From NCBI GenBank assembly GCA_965237725.1, contig OZ250151.1, forward strand, positions 3,100,001 to 3,164,000: a stretch of 64,000 bases of DNA, given 5' to 3'. The DNA comes from G965237725 sp965237725. Lineage in GTDB: Bacteria > Pseudomonadota > Gammaproteobacteria > Arenicellales > Poriferihabitantaceae. Positions 36,324 to 44,840 of this stretch are shown one piece after another. Position 1 is the first letter of the stretch; each line of letters starts with the position of its first letter. The notes under the pieces are model-generated. The model had not been told where the DNA came from and ran no database searches. It saw only the letters and a list, made by a program, of their open reading frames with translations. Position numbers and translations under genes: made by a program.

Positions 36324-37418
36324 ATGGTAGAAAAAATTCCACAATCTATGACCGCAGTTTTACTTACCGGCCACGGCGGTTATGACAAGCTGTCCTATTC
36401 CGAGTCGGTTCCGGTGCGCGCCCCAGGTTCTGATGAAGTATTGATTAAAGTTGCTGCTGCGGGGGTAAACAATACCGATATAAATACGCGGATTGCCTGG
36501 TATTCAAAAAAAGTCACTGGCGAGACCAATCAGGGCGGGAGCCAGGGATTCGCCGATGCAGATGATGATGATGGCAGCTGGTCGGGGACGCCAATGACTT
36601 TCCCACGAATTCAGGGTGCAGATGCCTGTGGGTTAATTGTCCAGGTGGGAAAGAAGGTGGGCACGGCGCGAATTGGTGAGCGTGTGCTGGTGCGCAATAT
36701 GTTGCGAAGTTATGTGGGTTACCGACCATTTGAATGCTGGACCTTTGGTTCCGAGTGTGACGGCGGATTTGCGCAATATGCCGTAGCGCCGGCGAAAGAA
36801 GTTTATGCGGTAAATTGTGACTGGAGTGATGCGGAATTGGCCTCTGTGCCCTGCGCCTATTCCACTGCAGAAGGCATGTTGCATCGCGCCAGTGCCGGTG
36901 AAGAGACCGTTTTGGTGACCGGTGCATCCGGCGGGGTTGGGTCTGCTGCTGTCCAGTTGGCCAAATGTCGTGGTGCAAAAGTGATTGCATTGGCATCTGC
37001 TGCAAAAACGGATTTTGTTAAATCCCTTGGAGCAGATATTGTTATCGATCGTTCAGCCAATCTGGTAGATGAAATTGGCAAAAACTCAGTTAATCTGGTA
37101 ATTGACGTTGTTGCCGGAAGCCAATGGCCGCAGTTACTGGAAGTTCTGGATCGAGGTGGACGCTATGCCACTGCAGGTGCTATAGCCGGACCCATTGTTG
37201 AGCTGGATGTGCGAACGCTATATCTTAAAGACTTAAGTTTTTTCGGCTGTACTTTTCAGGAAGATGTGGTTTTTGAAAATGTGGTGTCCTACATTGAGCA
37301 GAACAAGGTTCGACCCGTGGTTTCAAAAACCTATCCTCTTAAAGATATCGCCACAGCCCAGGAAGATTTTATTTCCAAGCAATATCCCGGCAAACTGGTA
37401 TTACTGCCGCCCAGCTAA
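36324..37418 (+). CDS. Zinc-type alcohol dehydrogenase/quinone oxidoreductase family (MDR)
   Basis: 364 aa medium-chain dehydrogenase/reductase. The N-terminal GroES-like domain contains GVNNTDINTR and IQGADACGLIVQVG; the Rossmann domain has VTGASGGVGSAAVQLAK. The catalytic-zinc Cys/His set of classic alcohol dehydrogenases is not evident, so it is closer to NADPH-dependent quinone/enone reductases. It leads an apparent three-gene operon (59 bp to the Rieske-like gene, then 2 bp to the hydrolase), suggesting a short catabolic route for one compound. Confidence 0.87.
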   Translation: MVEKIPQSMTAVLLTGHGGYDKLSYSESVPVRAPGSDEVLIKVAAAGVNNTDINTRIAWYSKKVTGETNQGGSQGFADADDDDGSWSGTPMTFPRIQGADACGLIVQVGKKVGTARIGERVLVRNMLRSYVGYRPFECWTFGSECDGGFAQYAVAPAKEVYAVNCDWSDAELASVPCAYSTAEGMLHRASAGEETVLVTGASGGVGSAAVQLAKCRGAKVIALASAAKTDFVKSLGADIVIDRSANLVDEIGKNSVNLVIDVVAGSQWPQLLEVLDRGGRYATAGAIAGPIVELDVRTLYLKDLSFFGCTFQEDVVFENVVSYIEQNKVRPVVSKTYPLKDIATAQEDFISKQYPGKLVLLPPS

Positions 37419-37476
37419 CTACCTAAAAATTTATGGTTAGCGCCGAAGGTAAAACTATTTTGATTAAATCTCGCAA

Positions 37477-38688
37477 ATGAAAAAATTAAATCAATTACTT
37501 TCAAAGCATGAAAGAAAGGCAATTCGGGCACCCATCGAACGCGCCCGCACGTTTCCCCGCCGGACATTTATTGACCCGGAATTTTATGAATACGAAGTCG
37601 ATCACGTATTGCGTGAAAGCTGGATTGCAGTTTCGTTTAGCGCAGACTTGGCTAACCCTGGAGATGTACTGCCACTGGAGATCATCGGATTTCCGGTGCT
37701 GCTGGTTCGTGGTGGCGACGGCGCCCCACGGGCCTTTCACAATGTCTGTCCCTATGACAGCTGTGAAGTTTCCACCGTTAAACAAGCATCGGTAGAATGT
37801 ATTGTTACGCCATATCATGGCTGGAAGTACGACCTGGAAGGAAAATTGCTGGAAGCAAACTACTGGGATGGCACGCCGGAATCCTTGAGCGTAAAACCCG
37901 AGACGCTTAATGCTAATTTGATTCCGATTTCCTGCGAGGAGTGGATGGGTACGTTGTTTGTTTTCCTGGGTAAGCGAATAAAATCTTTTGATCAGCAATA
38001 CAAGGCGGTGTTAGATCATTTCAAAAAAATCGATCTCGATGCGCTGAATATTGGAATCGATAGCGACGGACAGCCGATGATTCATGAGTTGACCATCAAT
38101 GCTAACTGGAAGACGGTTTATGAAAACTATTCCCCCAATGTCTATCACGAAAGCTTCGTTCATGAGATGTATCGAAAATCCCCACACAGTCCTCGTGTGG
38201 ATGAAAATCGAAATAAGACCTATACCGAATTAAATCACCCCTGTGGATTTTTAGGTCTGAGTTACGACAATAAAATTGGTAGTTCATTGTACGGTGAAAC
38301 CCGACTGCCAAAAATTTTAAATAAAGATGGCAGTCCCAATAGAATCAATACCATCTCCAATGTTTTTCCAAATTGGGTAACCACAATGCTTGGGGACACG
38401 GCGCGGATTTCGTTGTTTCTGCCCACGGGACCCGAGCATGGAATCCAGAAGGTGGCCACATTTTTCCATGGCGATGCCGCTACTGACCCTGATTTAATCA
38501 AGGACCGAAACCAGGCGGTGCGTGGCGGAATAACGGCCAGGAAAGAAGATAATCTAATTTGTGAGTCGGTGCAAAGAGCACGACATTCGACCGGGGTGGA
38601 TAGTCAATTTTATTCTCCATTTTGGGATGCGATGCACTATACCCTGTCCAATTTGATCCTGGACAGGCTGGAGCGGGGCGAGAAATAA
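37477..38688 (+). CDS. Rieske-oxygenase-family alpha subunit with degenerate cluster ligands
   Basis: 403 aa with the full fold of a ring-hydroxylating oxygenase large subunit. The Rieske motif should be C-x-H ... C-x2-H; here it reads C91-P-Y93 and T111-P-Y-H114, with the spacing kept at 17 residues. Two of the four cluster ligands (His to Tyr93, Cys to Thr111) are thus replaced, although C96 and C108 lie nearby. The mononuclear iron site keeps H224 and H229 and an Asp in KEDNLICESVQ, but the bridging acid three residues before the first His is N221. The electron path looks lost while the catalytic iron is retained. It is cotranscribed with a dehydrogenase and a hydrolase. Confidence 0.85.
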   Translation: MKKLNQLLSKHERKAIRAPIERARTFPRRTFIDPEFYEYEVDHVLRESWIAVSFSADLANPGDVLPLEIIGFPVLLVRGGDGAPRAFHNVCPYDSCEVSTVKQASVECIVTPYHGWKYDLEGKLLEANYWDGTPESLSVKPETLNANLIPISCEEWMGTLFVFLGKRIKSFDQQYKAVLDHFKKIDLDALNIGIDSDGQPMIHELTINANWKTVYENYSPNVYHESFVHEMYRKSPHSPRVDENRNKTYTELNHPCGFLGLSYDNKIGSSLYGETRLPKILNKDGSPNRINTISNVFPNWVTTMLGDTARISLFLPTGPEHGIQKVATFFHGDAATDPDLIKDRNQAVRGGITARKEDNLICESVQRARHSTGVDSQFYSPFWDAMHYTLSNLILDRLERGEK

Positions 38689-38690
38689 TC

Positions 38691-39584
38691 ATGGCCCAGG
38701 CGCTTTTGCCCAATGGGGTGTATCTGGAATATGAAGTTCACGGTGATAGATCGAATTCGGTTATATTTATTATTCTCGGAATTACCGACAATATAACCGA
38801 CTGGCCACAAGGACTATACCAGCCCTTGGTTGATGCTGGGTTCTGTGTTGTTTGCCACGAATTGCGGGATTCCGGCTTGTCCCAAAAATTTGAAAATTCG
38901 GGCTATCCTGATCTGGCCGGGGCCAAACAATTATTGGCGGATGGGAAATTGCCCGAAGCGGCGTACACCGTTAACGACGTTGCCGAAGATGCAAAATTGC
39001 TAATGGACTACCTTGAAATCGAATCGGCCTGTGTGGTTGGTTATTCCTATGGTTCCATGGTGGCACAATTACTGGCATTGCTGGCCCCACAAAATATGAA
39101 TGGATTAGTGTGTTTGCAGGGCAGTAACTACAACCCGGATTTACCAACCAGGACGATGGAAGTAGAAAAAGCTATGCTCGGTGCAACCCTGGAATACGCC
39201 GATGTGGAAGACCAAATTGCAGCTATGATGGGGCTACGCCTAGCCACCAATGGCTCGATCCACGCCCTAGACAGGGACGAAGCCAGGGCGAGTGCAGAGG
39301 CTTCTGTAAGCCGAATGTATTATCCCGAAGGAACTGCGCGGATAATCATGTCGAGGTTTGCGACAAAACCTTTTTTTGAGCGCACCAAAGATATCGCTTG
39401 CCCAACGTTAATTCTACACGGAAATGATGATCCAATTTTTAATCTCCCCCACGGCGAAGACTTGGCAAAACGCATACCCAATTCAGAATTAATCGTCCTC
39501 AATGGAGCCGGCCACAATCATCCTCTTTCCTTGCAACCAATCATCGCCAATCATATTGCGCAATTCGCCAGTAGTAATCGCTAA
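38691..39584 (+). CDS. Alpha/beta-fold hydrolase
   Basis: 297 aa from the ATG at 38691, two bases after the Rieske-like gene stop (a longer in-frame start overlaps that gene and is unlikely). The nucleophile elbow is VGYSYGSMVA, the acid is the Asp of HGNDDPIFN, and the catalytic His is in GAGHNHP. This is typical of meta-cleavage-product hydrolases, esterases and lactonases. Tight spacing implies translational coupling with the oxygenase, so it probably hydrolyses its product. Confidence 0.9.
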   Translation: MAQALLPNGVYLEYEVHGDRSNSVIFIILGITDNITDWPQGLYQPLVDAGFCVVCHELRDSGLSQKFENSGYPDLAGAKQLLADGKLPEAAYTVNDVAEDAKLLMDYLEIESACVVGYSYGSMVAQLLALLAPQNMNGLVCLQGSNYNPDLPTRTMEVEKAMLGATLEYADVEDQIAAMMGLRLATNGSIHALDRDEARASAEASVSRMYYPEGTARIIMSRFATKPFFERTKDIACPTLILHGNDDPIFNLPHGEDLAKRIPNSELIVLNGAGHNHPLSLQPIIANHIAQFASSNR

Positions 39585-39612
39585 TACCAGCTTTGCCGAC
39601 AAATTAGTTAGT

Positions 39613-40230
39613 CTAATTAGACGGCATCAGGTCATACGGGTGAGCCCAACCATCCATCGCCTTGATATCTTCGAGCCAGCGATTGATATTAGGATAGGCT
39701 GAAAATTCAATTCCAATTTCATCTTTAAAATAGAGATAGCCGCACATAGAAAAATCAGCAATAGTCACGCGATCACCGATTGCAAATTTGGAATTTTCTA
39801 GCTGACCATCCAGAATCCTCAATGCCGTTTTCGATCGAACTTCCAGGAATTCGGTTACCGCGCTCTCACCCTGGTCGGTTAATGCGCGGATAAAGCGAAG
39901 GGTTGCGGTATAGCTGGTGAGTTTATGATTATCGAACAATATCCAGCGCAAAATCTCCCTGCGTTCGGTTTCATTTTCTGGGCCGAATTGACCAAGCTGC
40001 TCTGCCAGATAATCTAGAATGACCCCAGATTGAGTGAGTTGCAAACCATTGTGCTCAAGCAATGGGATTTCACCCATGGGATTGATTTTTCGAAACGCCT
40101 CAGTTTTGGTTTCTCCATTCATATAGTCTACGAAACGCGGCTCCCAGTCTGCGCCAGATAAATTTAACATCAATGCGACTTTGTAGGCGTTGCCAGACTT
40201 ATCGAAGCAATGGAGTAAATACTCACTCAT
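39613..40230 (-). CDS. Glutathione S-transferase family protein
   Basis: 205 aa from the ATG at 40228-40230; a GTG nine bases upstream is the alternative. The N-terminal thioredoxin-fold domain contains the glutathione-contacting MGEIPLLEHNGLQLTQSG (cis-Pro and Ser). The C-terminal helical domain ends with IGDRVTIADFSMCGYLYF, the N-capping box of the GST fold. It is convergent with the hydrolase gene. Possible roles are detoxification or isomerisation linked to the neighbouring catabolic operon. Confidence 0.88.
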   Translation of the reverse strand: MSEYLLHCFDKSGNAYKVALMLNLSGADWEPRFVDYMNGETKTEAFRKINPMGEIPLLEHNGLQLTQSGVILDYLAEQLGQFGPENETERREILRWILFDNHKLTSYTATLRFIRALTDQGESAVTEFLEVRSKTALRILDGQLENSKFAIGDRVTIADFSMCGYLYFKDEIGIEFSAYPNINRWLEDIKAMDGWAHPYDLMPSN

Positions 40231-40298
40231 GTCATTCACTCATAGTGGGTTAAATTTTGTTTAGGTGAAAATGTGGGATTTAAGACGTTTTTGTGGAT

Positions 40299-40448
40299 CT
40301 ATCGTGTCATGACAATTCCGCAGCGCTTGCATTCAACTTTCTCAACACCATATCCCTCACCAAACCCGAAGGTTTTGCTGAGTACTTTGAAATCGTGAAA
40401 TCCGAGCCAGCAAAGCAGTTTTCCCAGCAACGGATGTAGTTCGAACAT
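40299..40448 (-). CDS. 49-aa small protein with C-terminal CxxC
   Basis: A short reading frame from the ATG at 40446-40448 to a TAG at 40299-40301. The sequence begins MFELHPLLGKLLCWLGFHDF and ends with a Cys-x-x-Cys (ECKRCG) near the C-terminus, after a Gly/Phe-rich middle. The layout (LLCxLGFH near the start, CxRCG near the end) matches a common class of tiny putative zinc-binding proteins in which a Cys/His pair and a CxxC make one site. Function unknown. It occupies an otherwise empty gap. Confidence 0.55.
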   Translation of the reverse strand: MFELHPLLGKLLCWLGFHDFKVLSKTFGFGEGYGVEKVECKRCGIVMTR

Positions 40449-40615
40449 ATCGATTGCCGTTTAATCCAGGAACTCCATTATAGTAGTCATTGGCGTCATT
40501 TTGCGCGGGTTTTCCCATTATTAATCCGCTACCTGCGTCAGATCAGCGCACTAATCCCTGATCCAGCGGTCAAAATGATTCCACTAACCTCACTGGGCGC
40601 AGATAAACTATTGCT

Positions 40616-41335
40616 ATGATTTTCGGAAAACACATTAGTGTGATTATCCCCGCGCTCAATGAATCAGAGTCCATTGGCAGGGTGATTGCTGAGATACCCG
40701 ACGGTATTGATCGAATTGTAGTCGTGGACAACGGTTCAATAGATGGCACCGACGTTATTGCTATGGACCTTGGAGCGGAGGTCATTTATGAGCCGAACCG
40801 AGGTTACGGTGCCGCATGCATGACAGGAATTAAAGCGGTTTTGGGATCAGACGTCATCGCTTTTATCGATGGCGACTACAGCGATTTCCCTGATCAATTA
40901 ATCAGTGTCATCAATCCCGTTGCCAGCGGCAGTTATGACCTTGCTATTGGTTGTAGGGACGGTAATAACAACGTCCAATTGCCGCTGCATCAGCGCCTGG
41001 GCAACTGGATGGCATGTTGTGTGATTCAGCTTCTGCATGGTTGCCAATTCAGTGATCTGGGTCCCATGCGATGTATTAGCCGTGAGTTATTGTTGGCGTT
41101 GAATATGTCAGATGCCAATTATGGGTGGACTACGGAAATGCAACTGAAAGCTGCAATCGCCAGGGCAAAAATTGTCCAGGTCCCCGTTAGCTATAGAATG
41201 AGAATTGGTCAATCGAAAATTTCAGGGACACTAAAAGGTTCGATTATGGCTGGCTATAAAATTTTTTACTGGGTAATTAGATTGTGGCTGATTCGACTAT
41301 TCCTTATTGAACCCAAATCCATAAATTCCCATTAA
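40616..41335 (+). CDS. Family 2 glycosyltransferase
   Basis: 239 aa GT-A fold. The N-terminus ISVIIPALNESESIG and VVDNGSIDGT bind the nucleotide sugar; the metal-binding DxD is in FIDGDYSD. It resembles bacterial dolichyl-phosphate-glucose/mannose synthase-like enzymes without C-terminal membrane helices, although the C-terminus (YKIFYWVIRLWLIRLFLI) is hydrophobic and may sit on the membrane. A polyprenyl-phosphate sugar made here could feed the GT-C glycosyltransferase at 47594, but they are 6 kb apart. Confidence 0.88.
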   Translation: MIFGKHISVIIPALNESESIGRVIAEIPDGIDRIVVVDNGSIDGTDVIAMDLGAEVIYEPNRGYGAACMTGIKAVLGSDVIAFIDGDYSDFPDQLISVINPVASGSYDLAIGCRDGNNNVQLPLHQRLGNWMACCVIQLLHGCQFSDLGPMRCISRELLLALNMSDANYGWTTEMQLKAAIARAKIVQVPVSYRMRIGQSKISGTLKGSIMAGYKIFYWVIRLWLIRLFLIEPKSINSH

Positions 41336-41638
41336 ATTTTAAAAGTTTAGATCTGATCGTCCGCCTCTAAGATTACAGATTGAATTGATCTTACAATTTC
41401 AAGAAAAGCAGACAATTCAATTCTTCATAAAATCGTCCGAGAATTGCCCATTACAACCATTGACGCTATTTTATTGAACTTATGTTATCCGCCAACATAG
41501 CCAAGATACTGGGCCGCCCGGTCAAATGAGTGGTAACGGTACGTTTCTAGTTTAGACAAGCACGCCAACGACCACTTTGATACAATCTATTCGCCCTAAC
41601 GAAACCGCTTAGGCTGCGCGAAAACCATAATAACCCAC
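41336..41638. other. Intergenic region, 303 bp, no gene seen
   Basis: I see no convincing reading frame, RNA gene or repeat. It must contain the promoter of the small exported protein at 41639. It marks the left edge of the accessory region at 41.3-47.8 kb. Confidence 0.5.
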
Positions 41639-42166
41639 TTGACCTCGAAATCATCCATACAATCCGAGAGCCGGTCGCGCCGGCGGTTGCTCGCTGCGCT
41701 CGGCCTCGGGGCAATCATTGACATACCGACCCGGTGGGTCCGGCCTGTGGTTAAGGCCGTCGTTCTCCCAGCCCACGCGCAGCTCAGTTGTCCGCCCCTC
41801 ACCATCATGGGTCTAAGCGTCTCATGTTCAACGATCACCCCGAACCCGCAAGCCCGATACCTGGTGGATGACACAACCGGACCATGCCCAGTAGTCGTTC
41901 AGGTCCCCCTCGGATCCGACAACACCGTCGGCGTAGATAGCTTCGTCACGGAATTGGGTGCTGTAGTGCAGGTATCCACCGAATCGAGTACCATCGCTGG
42001 GGCAATCAATTGTGAAACCACCATGGTAACAGGAGCTGGTGGGATGTTTAGTTTTCCATTCAATGCGACCAGTGGTGCCGATTGGGTTGCGACGGGAACA
42101 ATTACTGTGGCACCCCCAACGATAACCCTGTCTACCATCCAGTTGTCACCGGTTGTTGGACCGTGA
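41639..42166 (+). CDS. Small exported protein with RRR...LPAHAQ leader (paralogue of 4997)
   Basis: 175 aa from a TTG at 41639; no ATG or GTG is available before the leader. The leader reads SRSRRRLLAALGLG, then PTRWVRPVVKAVVLPAHAQL. It lines up with the leader of the protein at 4997-5461 (RRKL...LPKTWVKPVV..VMLPAHAQ). AHA|Q again looks like a signal peptidase I site. The mature part is Thr/Val/Ser-rich with four Cys and beta-like, with no recognisable domain. The codon composition looks GC-richer at its 5' end than its surroundings. Function unknown. Confidence 0.65.
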   Translation: MTSKSSIQSESRSRRRLLAALGLGAIIDIPTRWVRPVVKAVVLPAHAQLSCPPLTIMGLSVSCSTITPNPQARYLVDDTTGPCPVVVQVPLGSDNTVGVDSFVTELGAVVQVSTESSTIAGAINCETTMVTGAGGMFSFPFNATSGADWVATGTITVAPPTITLSTIQLSPVVGP

Positions 42167-42340
42167 CGCGGTCATTCAAAAAGTTAGAATCGCCCCGACG
42201 ATACCCAATTGAGAAAACTTCTGATTCGGAGAAAGCGTCTTTCATTAATGACTGTTGTGAGTATATAACTGCCCGATCCACAGGGAATCGGTTTCTTGTA
42301 CGATGCCGTGTTAATAGCAGATAGCAATATTTATCTAGTA

Positions 42341-43162
42341 TCAGGTGTTGGCAACCTCAGATAGCACTTCCACAATTTGAGGGTAACTTTGGTTTTTGTT
42401 TAGCAATACGTGAACGGTCGCATGCCGATGTAGGTATTGATCAAAGTAAACAAAATCAGTCATTCCAAAATATGGGCTTTCTTTTTCAATTACTGAGTAT
42501 CGGTATTGATAAGTATTTCCGTGAGGCATAGGCTTTCGCCCAACGATCCGGATATCTATTTCCTGTCCGTGCACTCCTACACTTCCTACTTTTGTGGGGT
42601 TTGCAGATAATCGAGGTGCAACATCAATTTCAATCAACGGCGGATGAATGGCATTAATCGCTGATTTGGTAGCGAGTTCATCTGCTATATTATTGTATTT
42701 GCTAACGCCGTGACCCTTAACAAACTCGAATACTACTTGAAGCGGTGCCTTCTTAACCGATTTCAGTAGCTTCTTCCACAGCTCTACATTTTCTACTGGC
42801 GCACCACTCACTTTTATCCATTTTTGTTTTTTGCTCCAAGAATATAAGGCCGTATTGTAATGTTTCTCAACGTACTTCGAATCTGTAAATACAATAATCT
42901 TTCGATAATCTGAGAAATCTTTATAGACAAGAGTTACCTGTTCAAGGGCCAAAATACAGGCCATAAGCTCCATTTGCTGGTTCGTCGCCTTCAACCATCC
43001 CGCCGGGCTCTGCTTATCATCAATGCGCTCGTCTCCGATCTCATCTACTGTGATATAACAAAAACCTACTCCGCCATTTCTTTGCAAATTCGGCTTGCAA
43101 CTGCCGTCAGTGTAAATATTTATTGAGTACTCGTCGCCGATCCCAGCATTTTTAGGGGCCAT
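42341..43162 (-). CDS. Ribonuclease H-fold protein with extra C-terminal domain
   Basis: 273 aa. Residues about 10-172 form an RNase H type I domain with all catalytic acids: D19 (YTDGSC), E65 (QQMELMA), D94 (FTDSKYV) and D161 (NIADELA), plus H151 in the flexible loop (VKGHGVSKYNN). Residues about 175-273 are an additional domain I do not recognise (it includes GSVGVHGQEIDIRIVGRKPM). Housekeeping RnhA is ~155 aa and lacks this tail. It would cut RNA in RNA-DNA hybrids; the tail may bind a partner or nucleic acid. It is isolated in the accessory region. Confidence 0.85.
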   Translation of the reverse strand: MAPKNAGIGDEYSINIYTDGSCKPNLQRNGGVGFCYITVDEIGDERIDDKQSPAGWLKATNQQMELMACILALEQVTLVYKDFSDYRKIIVFTDSKYVEKHYNTALYSWSKKQKWIKVSGAPVENVELWKKLLKSVKKAPLQVVFEFVKGHGVSKYNNIADELATKSAINAIHPPLIEIDVAPRLSANPTKVGSVGVHGQEIDIRIVGRKPMPHGNTYQYRYSVIEKESPYFGMTDFVYFDQYLHRHATVHVLLNKNQSYPQIVEVLSEVANT

Positions 43163-43735
43163 TTCTTTTATCCATTACCTACATATTCGAAAACTATTTT
43201 ACTCGCTGCGTAAACAATAGTTAATGTAAAAGTTACCGTAAGGAGTTAGAAAATATTCTCTAGTCGCCTTATACTGTTTCCTTACTCTCAACCATAGTTG
43301 GTGATGATCACTTTGAGTATTCTACTGTCAGTGTCAGATTATATCGAGCCTTAAAATTAATCATTAAGTGCGTGTATGTAATACTGCACATTAGTACCAT
43401 GAATGGTACTAATCGGGTTTATATACTCAGACTTGATCGTACAAACTTATCTATCTAGTTCGGATATTTACGTACAGTGATCGACCGTTGTTTGCCCTTA
43501 GCGGGCCTACCAGGCTACCCAATACCCTAGGTTCGCAATGTCCGCTTTTTAACTTTGAACCATAGTCACTTGTTATGTGGCAAGTGGACATTCAATATTA
43601 TATCTAAGCGGCAAACTTTGGCACGCAAGAACCGTTCGGGTACGCAGCTTTGTTAACACGCGTCCCCCCTTGCCATGATATTAACTTTCCAAATATAATC
43701 ATAACGAATAACTTGTATGAGAGTATTGGGTATCG
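43163..43735. other. 573-bp gap with an 11-bp-arm palindrome
   Basis: No coding frame stands out. A perfect dyad ATTAGTACCAT-GA-ATGGTACTAAT occupies 43390-43413. Further right, segments such as CAATGTCCGC and AGTGGACATTC give the look of degraded repeated sequence. I could not identify an attC site, a tRNA or a phage attachment core. Confidence 0.4.
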
Positions 43736-44332
43736 ATGGATTTCTTTATTACCGCTTTTATTACGCTATTTGTGATTATTGATCCGCTAGGCACTACCGC
43801 GGTTTTTGCTGGGCTGACTGCCAAGATGAATGTGAAGGATGCACGCATTACGGCGTTGAAAGCTACGATGATTGCTATTTGCGTTATGATGTTTTTTGGC
43901 TTCGTCGGCAAATTGATTTTATCGCATATGGGCATCTCTCCAGCGGCATTTAAAATTGCTGGTGGATTACTACTGTTCTACACCGCATTTAACATGGTGA
44001 TGGGTGGGCATAGTAAGACGGCTCCGAAAGCCTCTATTTCATCTGAAAATATTGCGGTTTTTCCAATGGCTATCCCCTTAATGGCAGGGCCTGGCTGTGC
44101 CACAGCTTTTATCTTATTGTTAGATATAGCGCAGGAACAGAGTGTGAATGCGTTTTATGTTATTGCTGCGATGATACTGGTAGAGTTTATAACATTGATA
44201 GGCCTAGTGGCGGCAACCCGCATTATGGCACTTGTCGGAGAAGGAGCACTGGGAGTTCTTGCACGTGTTACGGGGGTATTTATTGCTGCTCTTGCGGTGC
44301 AGTTTATTTTGAATGGATTAAATATTTCGTAG
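43736..44332 (+). CDS. MarC-family integral membrane protein
   Basis: 198 aa with six membrane segments, the normal size for MarC/YchE/YhgN. Family features are the N-terminal FVIIDPLGTTAVFAGLTA and the central IAVFPMAIPLMAGPGCATAFILL. Despite the name, the family has no proven role in multiple antibiotic resistance; transport of small molecules is suspected. It is a single gene immediately left of the IS element. Confidence 0.9.
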   Translation: MDFFITAFITLFVIIDPLGTTAVFAGLTAKMNVKDARITALKATMIAICVMMFFGFVGKLILSHMGISPAAFKIAGGLLLFYTAFNMVMGGHSKTAPKASISSENIAVFPMAIPLMAGPGCATAFILLLDIAQEQSVNAFYVIAAMILVEFITLIGLVAATRIMALVGEGALGVLARVTGVFIAALAVQFILNGLNIS

Positions 44333-44505
44333 AACGAAAGATGTTGAGATATATGTTTACTCATCTCCATTTTTTGCCATTGTTCGCTATGAGCGGACGT
44401 TCAACGCACCATGCATAAAGCTTTCCTTAAAGGCAGCTATGAGGACCAGCCCTGGTTTAGTGGACACATTGAAATGTCTTAGAATGAAGAGACAGGAGAT
44501 GTGTT

Positions 44506-44802
44506 ATGACAAATACAAAGAAGTACAAGCGATATAGTTCGGAGTTCAAGCGAGAAGCGTTGAAGCGGGCTAGTGAAGATGGAGTAACGGATAAACAGAT
44601 CTGCGAGGAACTGGGAATTAGTAGCCGTCAACTGGGTCGATGGCGAGATGAGTTTAGACTGCTAGGTAATGATGCGTTTCCGAAGCGAGGCCGGCCCCGG
44701 GATGATGAGGTAATTCGTCTGAAGCGGGAGCTGGCGAAAGTCAAGCAGGAGCGTGATTTTTTAAAGCATGCGGTGGTGTTCTTCGCCAAGGAGTCGGAAT
44801 AA
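44506..44802 (+). CDS. IS3-family transposase OrfA
   Basis: 98 aa. It has an N-terminal HTH_Tnp_1 helix-turn-helix (YSSEFKREALKRASED, then ICEELGISSRQLGRW) and a C-terminal leucine-zipper-like helix (EVIRLKRELAKVKQERDFLK), which bind the element ends and dimerise. It terminates at TAA 44800-44802. The -1 frame is open from the slippery site at 44757 through OrfB, so full-length OrfAB is made by frameshifting. Confidence 0.92.
   Translation: MTNTKKYKRYSSEFKREALKRASEDGVTDKQICEELGISSRQLGRWRDEFRLLGNDAFPKRGRPRDDEVIRLKRELAKVKQERDFLKHAVVFFAKESE
44757..44763 (+). promoter_or_regulatory. -1 ribosomal frameshift heptamer T TTT TTA
   Basis: In the OrfA frame the codons read gaT TTT TTA, a canonical X XXY YYZ slippery heptamer, placed in the helix just before the OrfA C-terminus where IS3 elements shift. 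After a -1 shift the frame is open and runs into OrfB with typical IS3 linker sequence (CIDRHREQYPVRMMC). Most IS3 elements use A6G instead, so the T6A site is a less common variant. Confidence 0.6.
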
Positions 44803-44840
44803 GGTATGGATGTATCGACCGACACCGCGAGCAATATCCG

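Noticed and set aside
43163..44446. Integron or prophage attachment site near the gap and IS element
   Set aside because: No integrase gene, attC-like structure or tRNA core duplication could be found.
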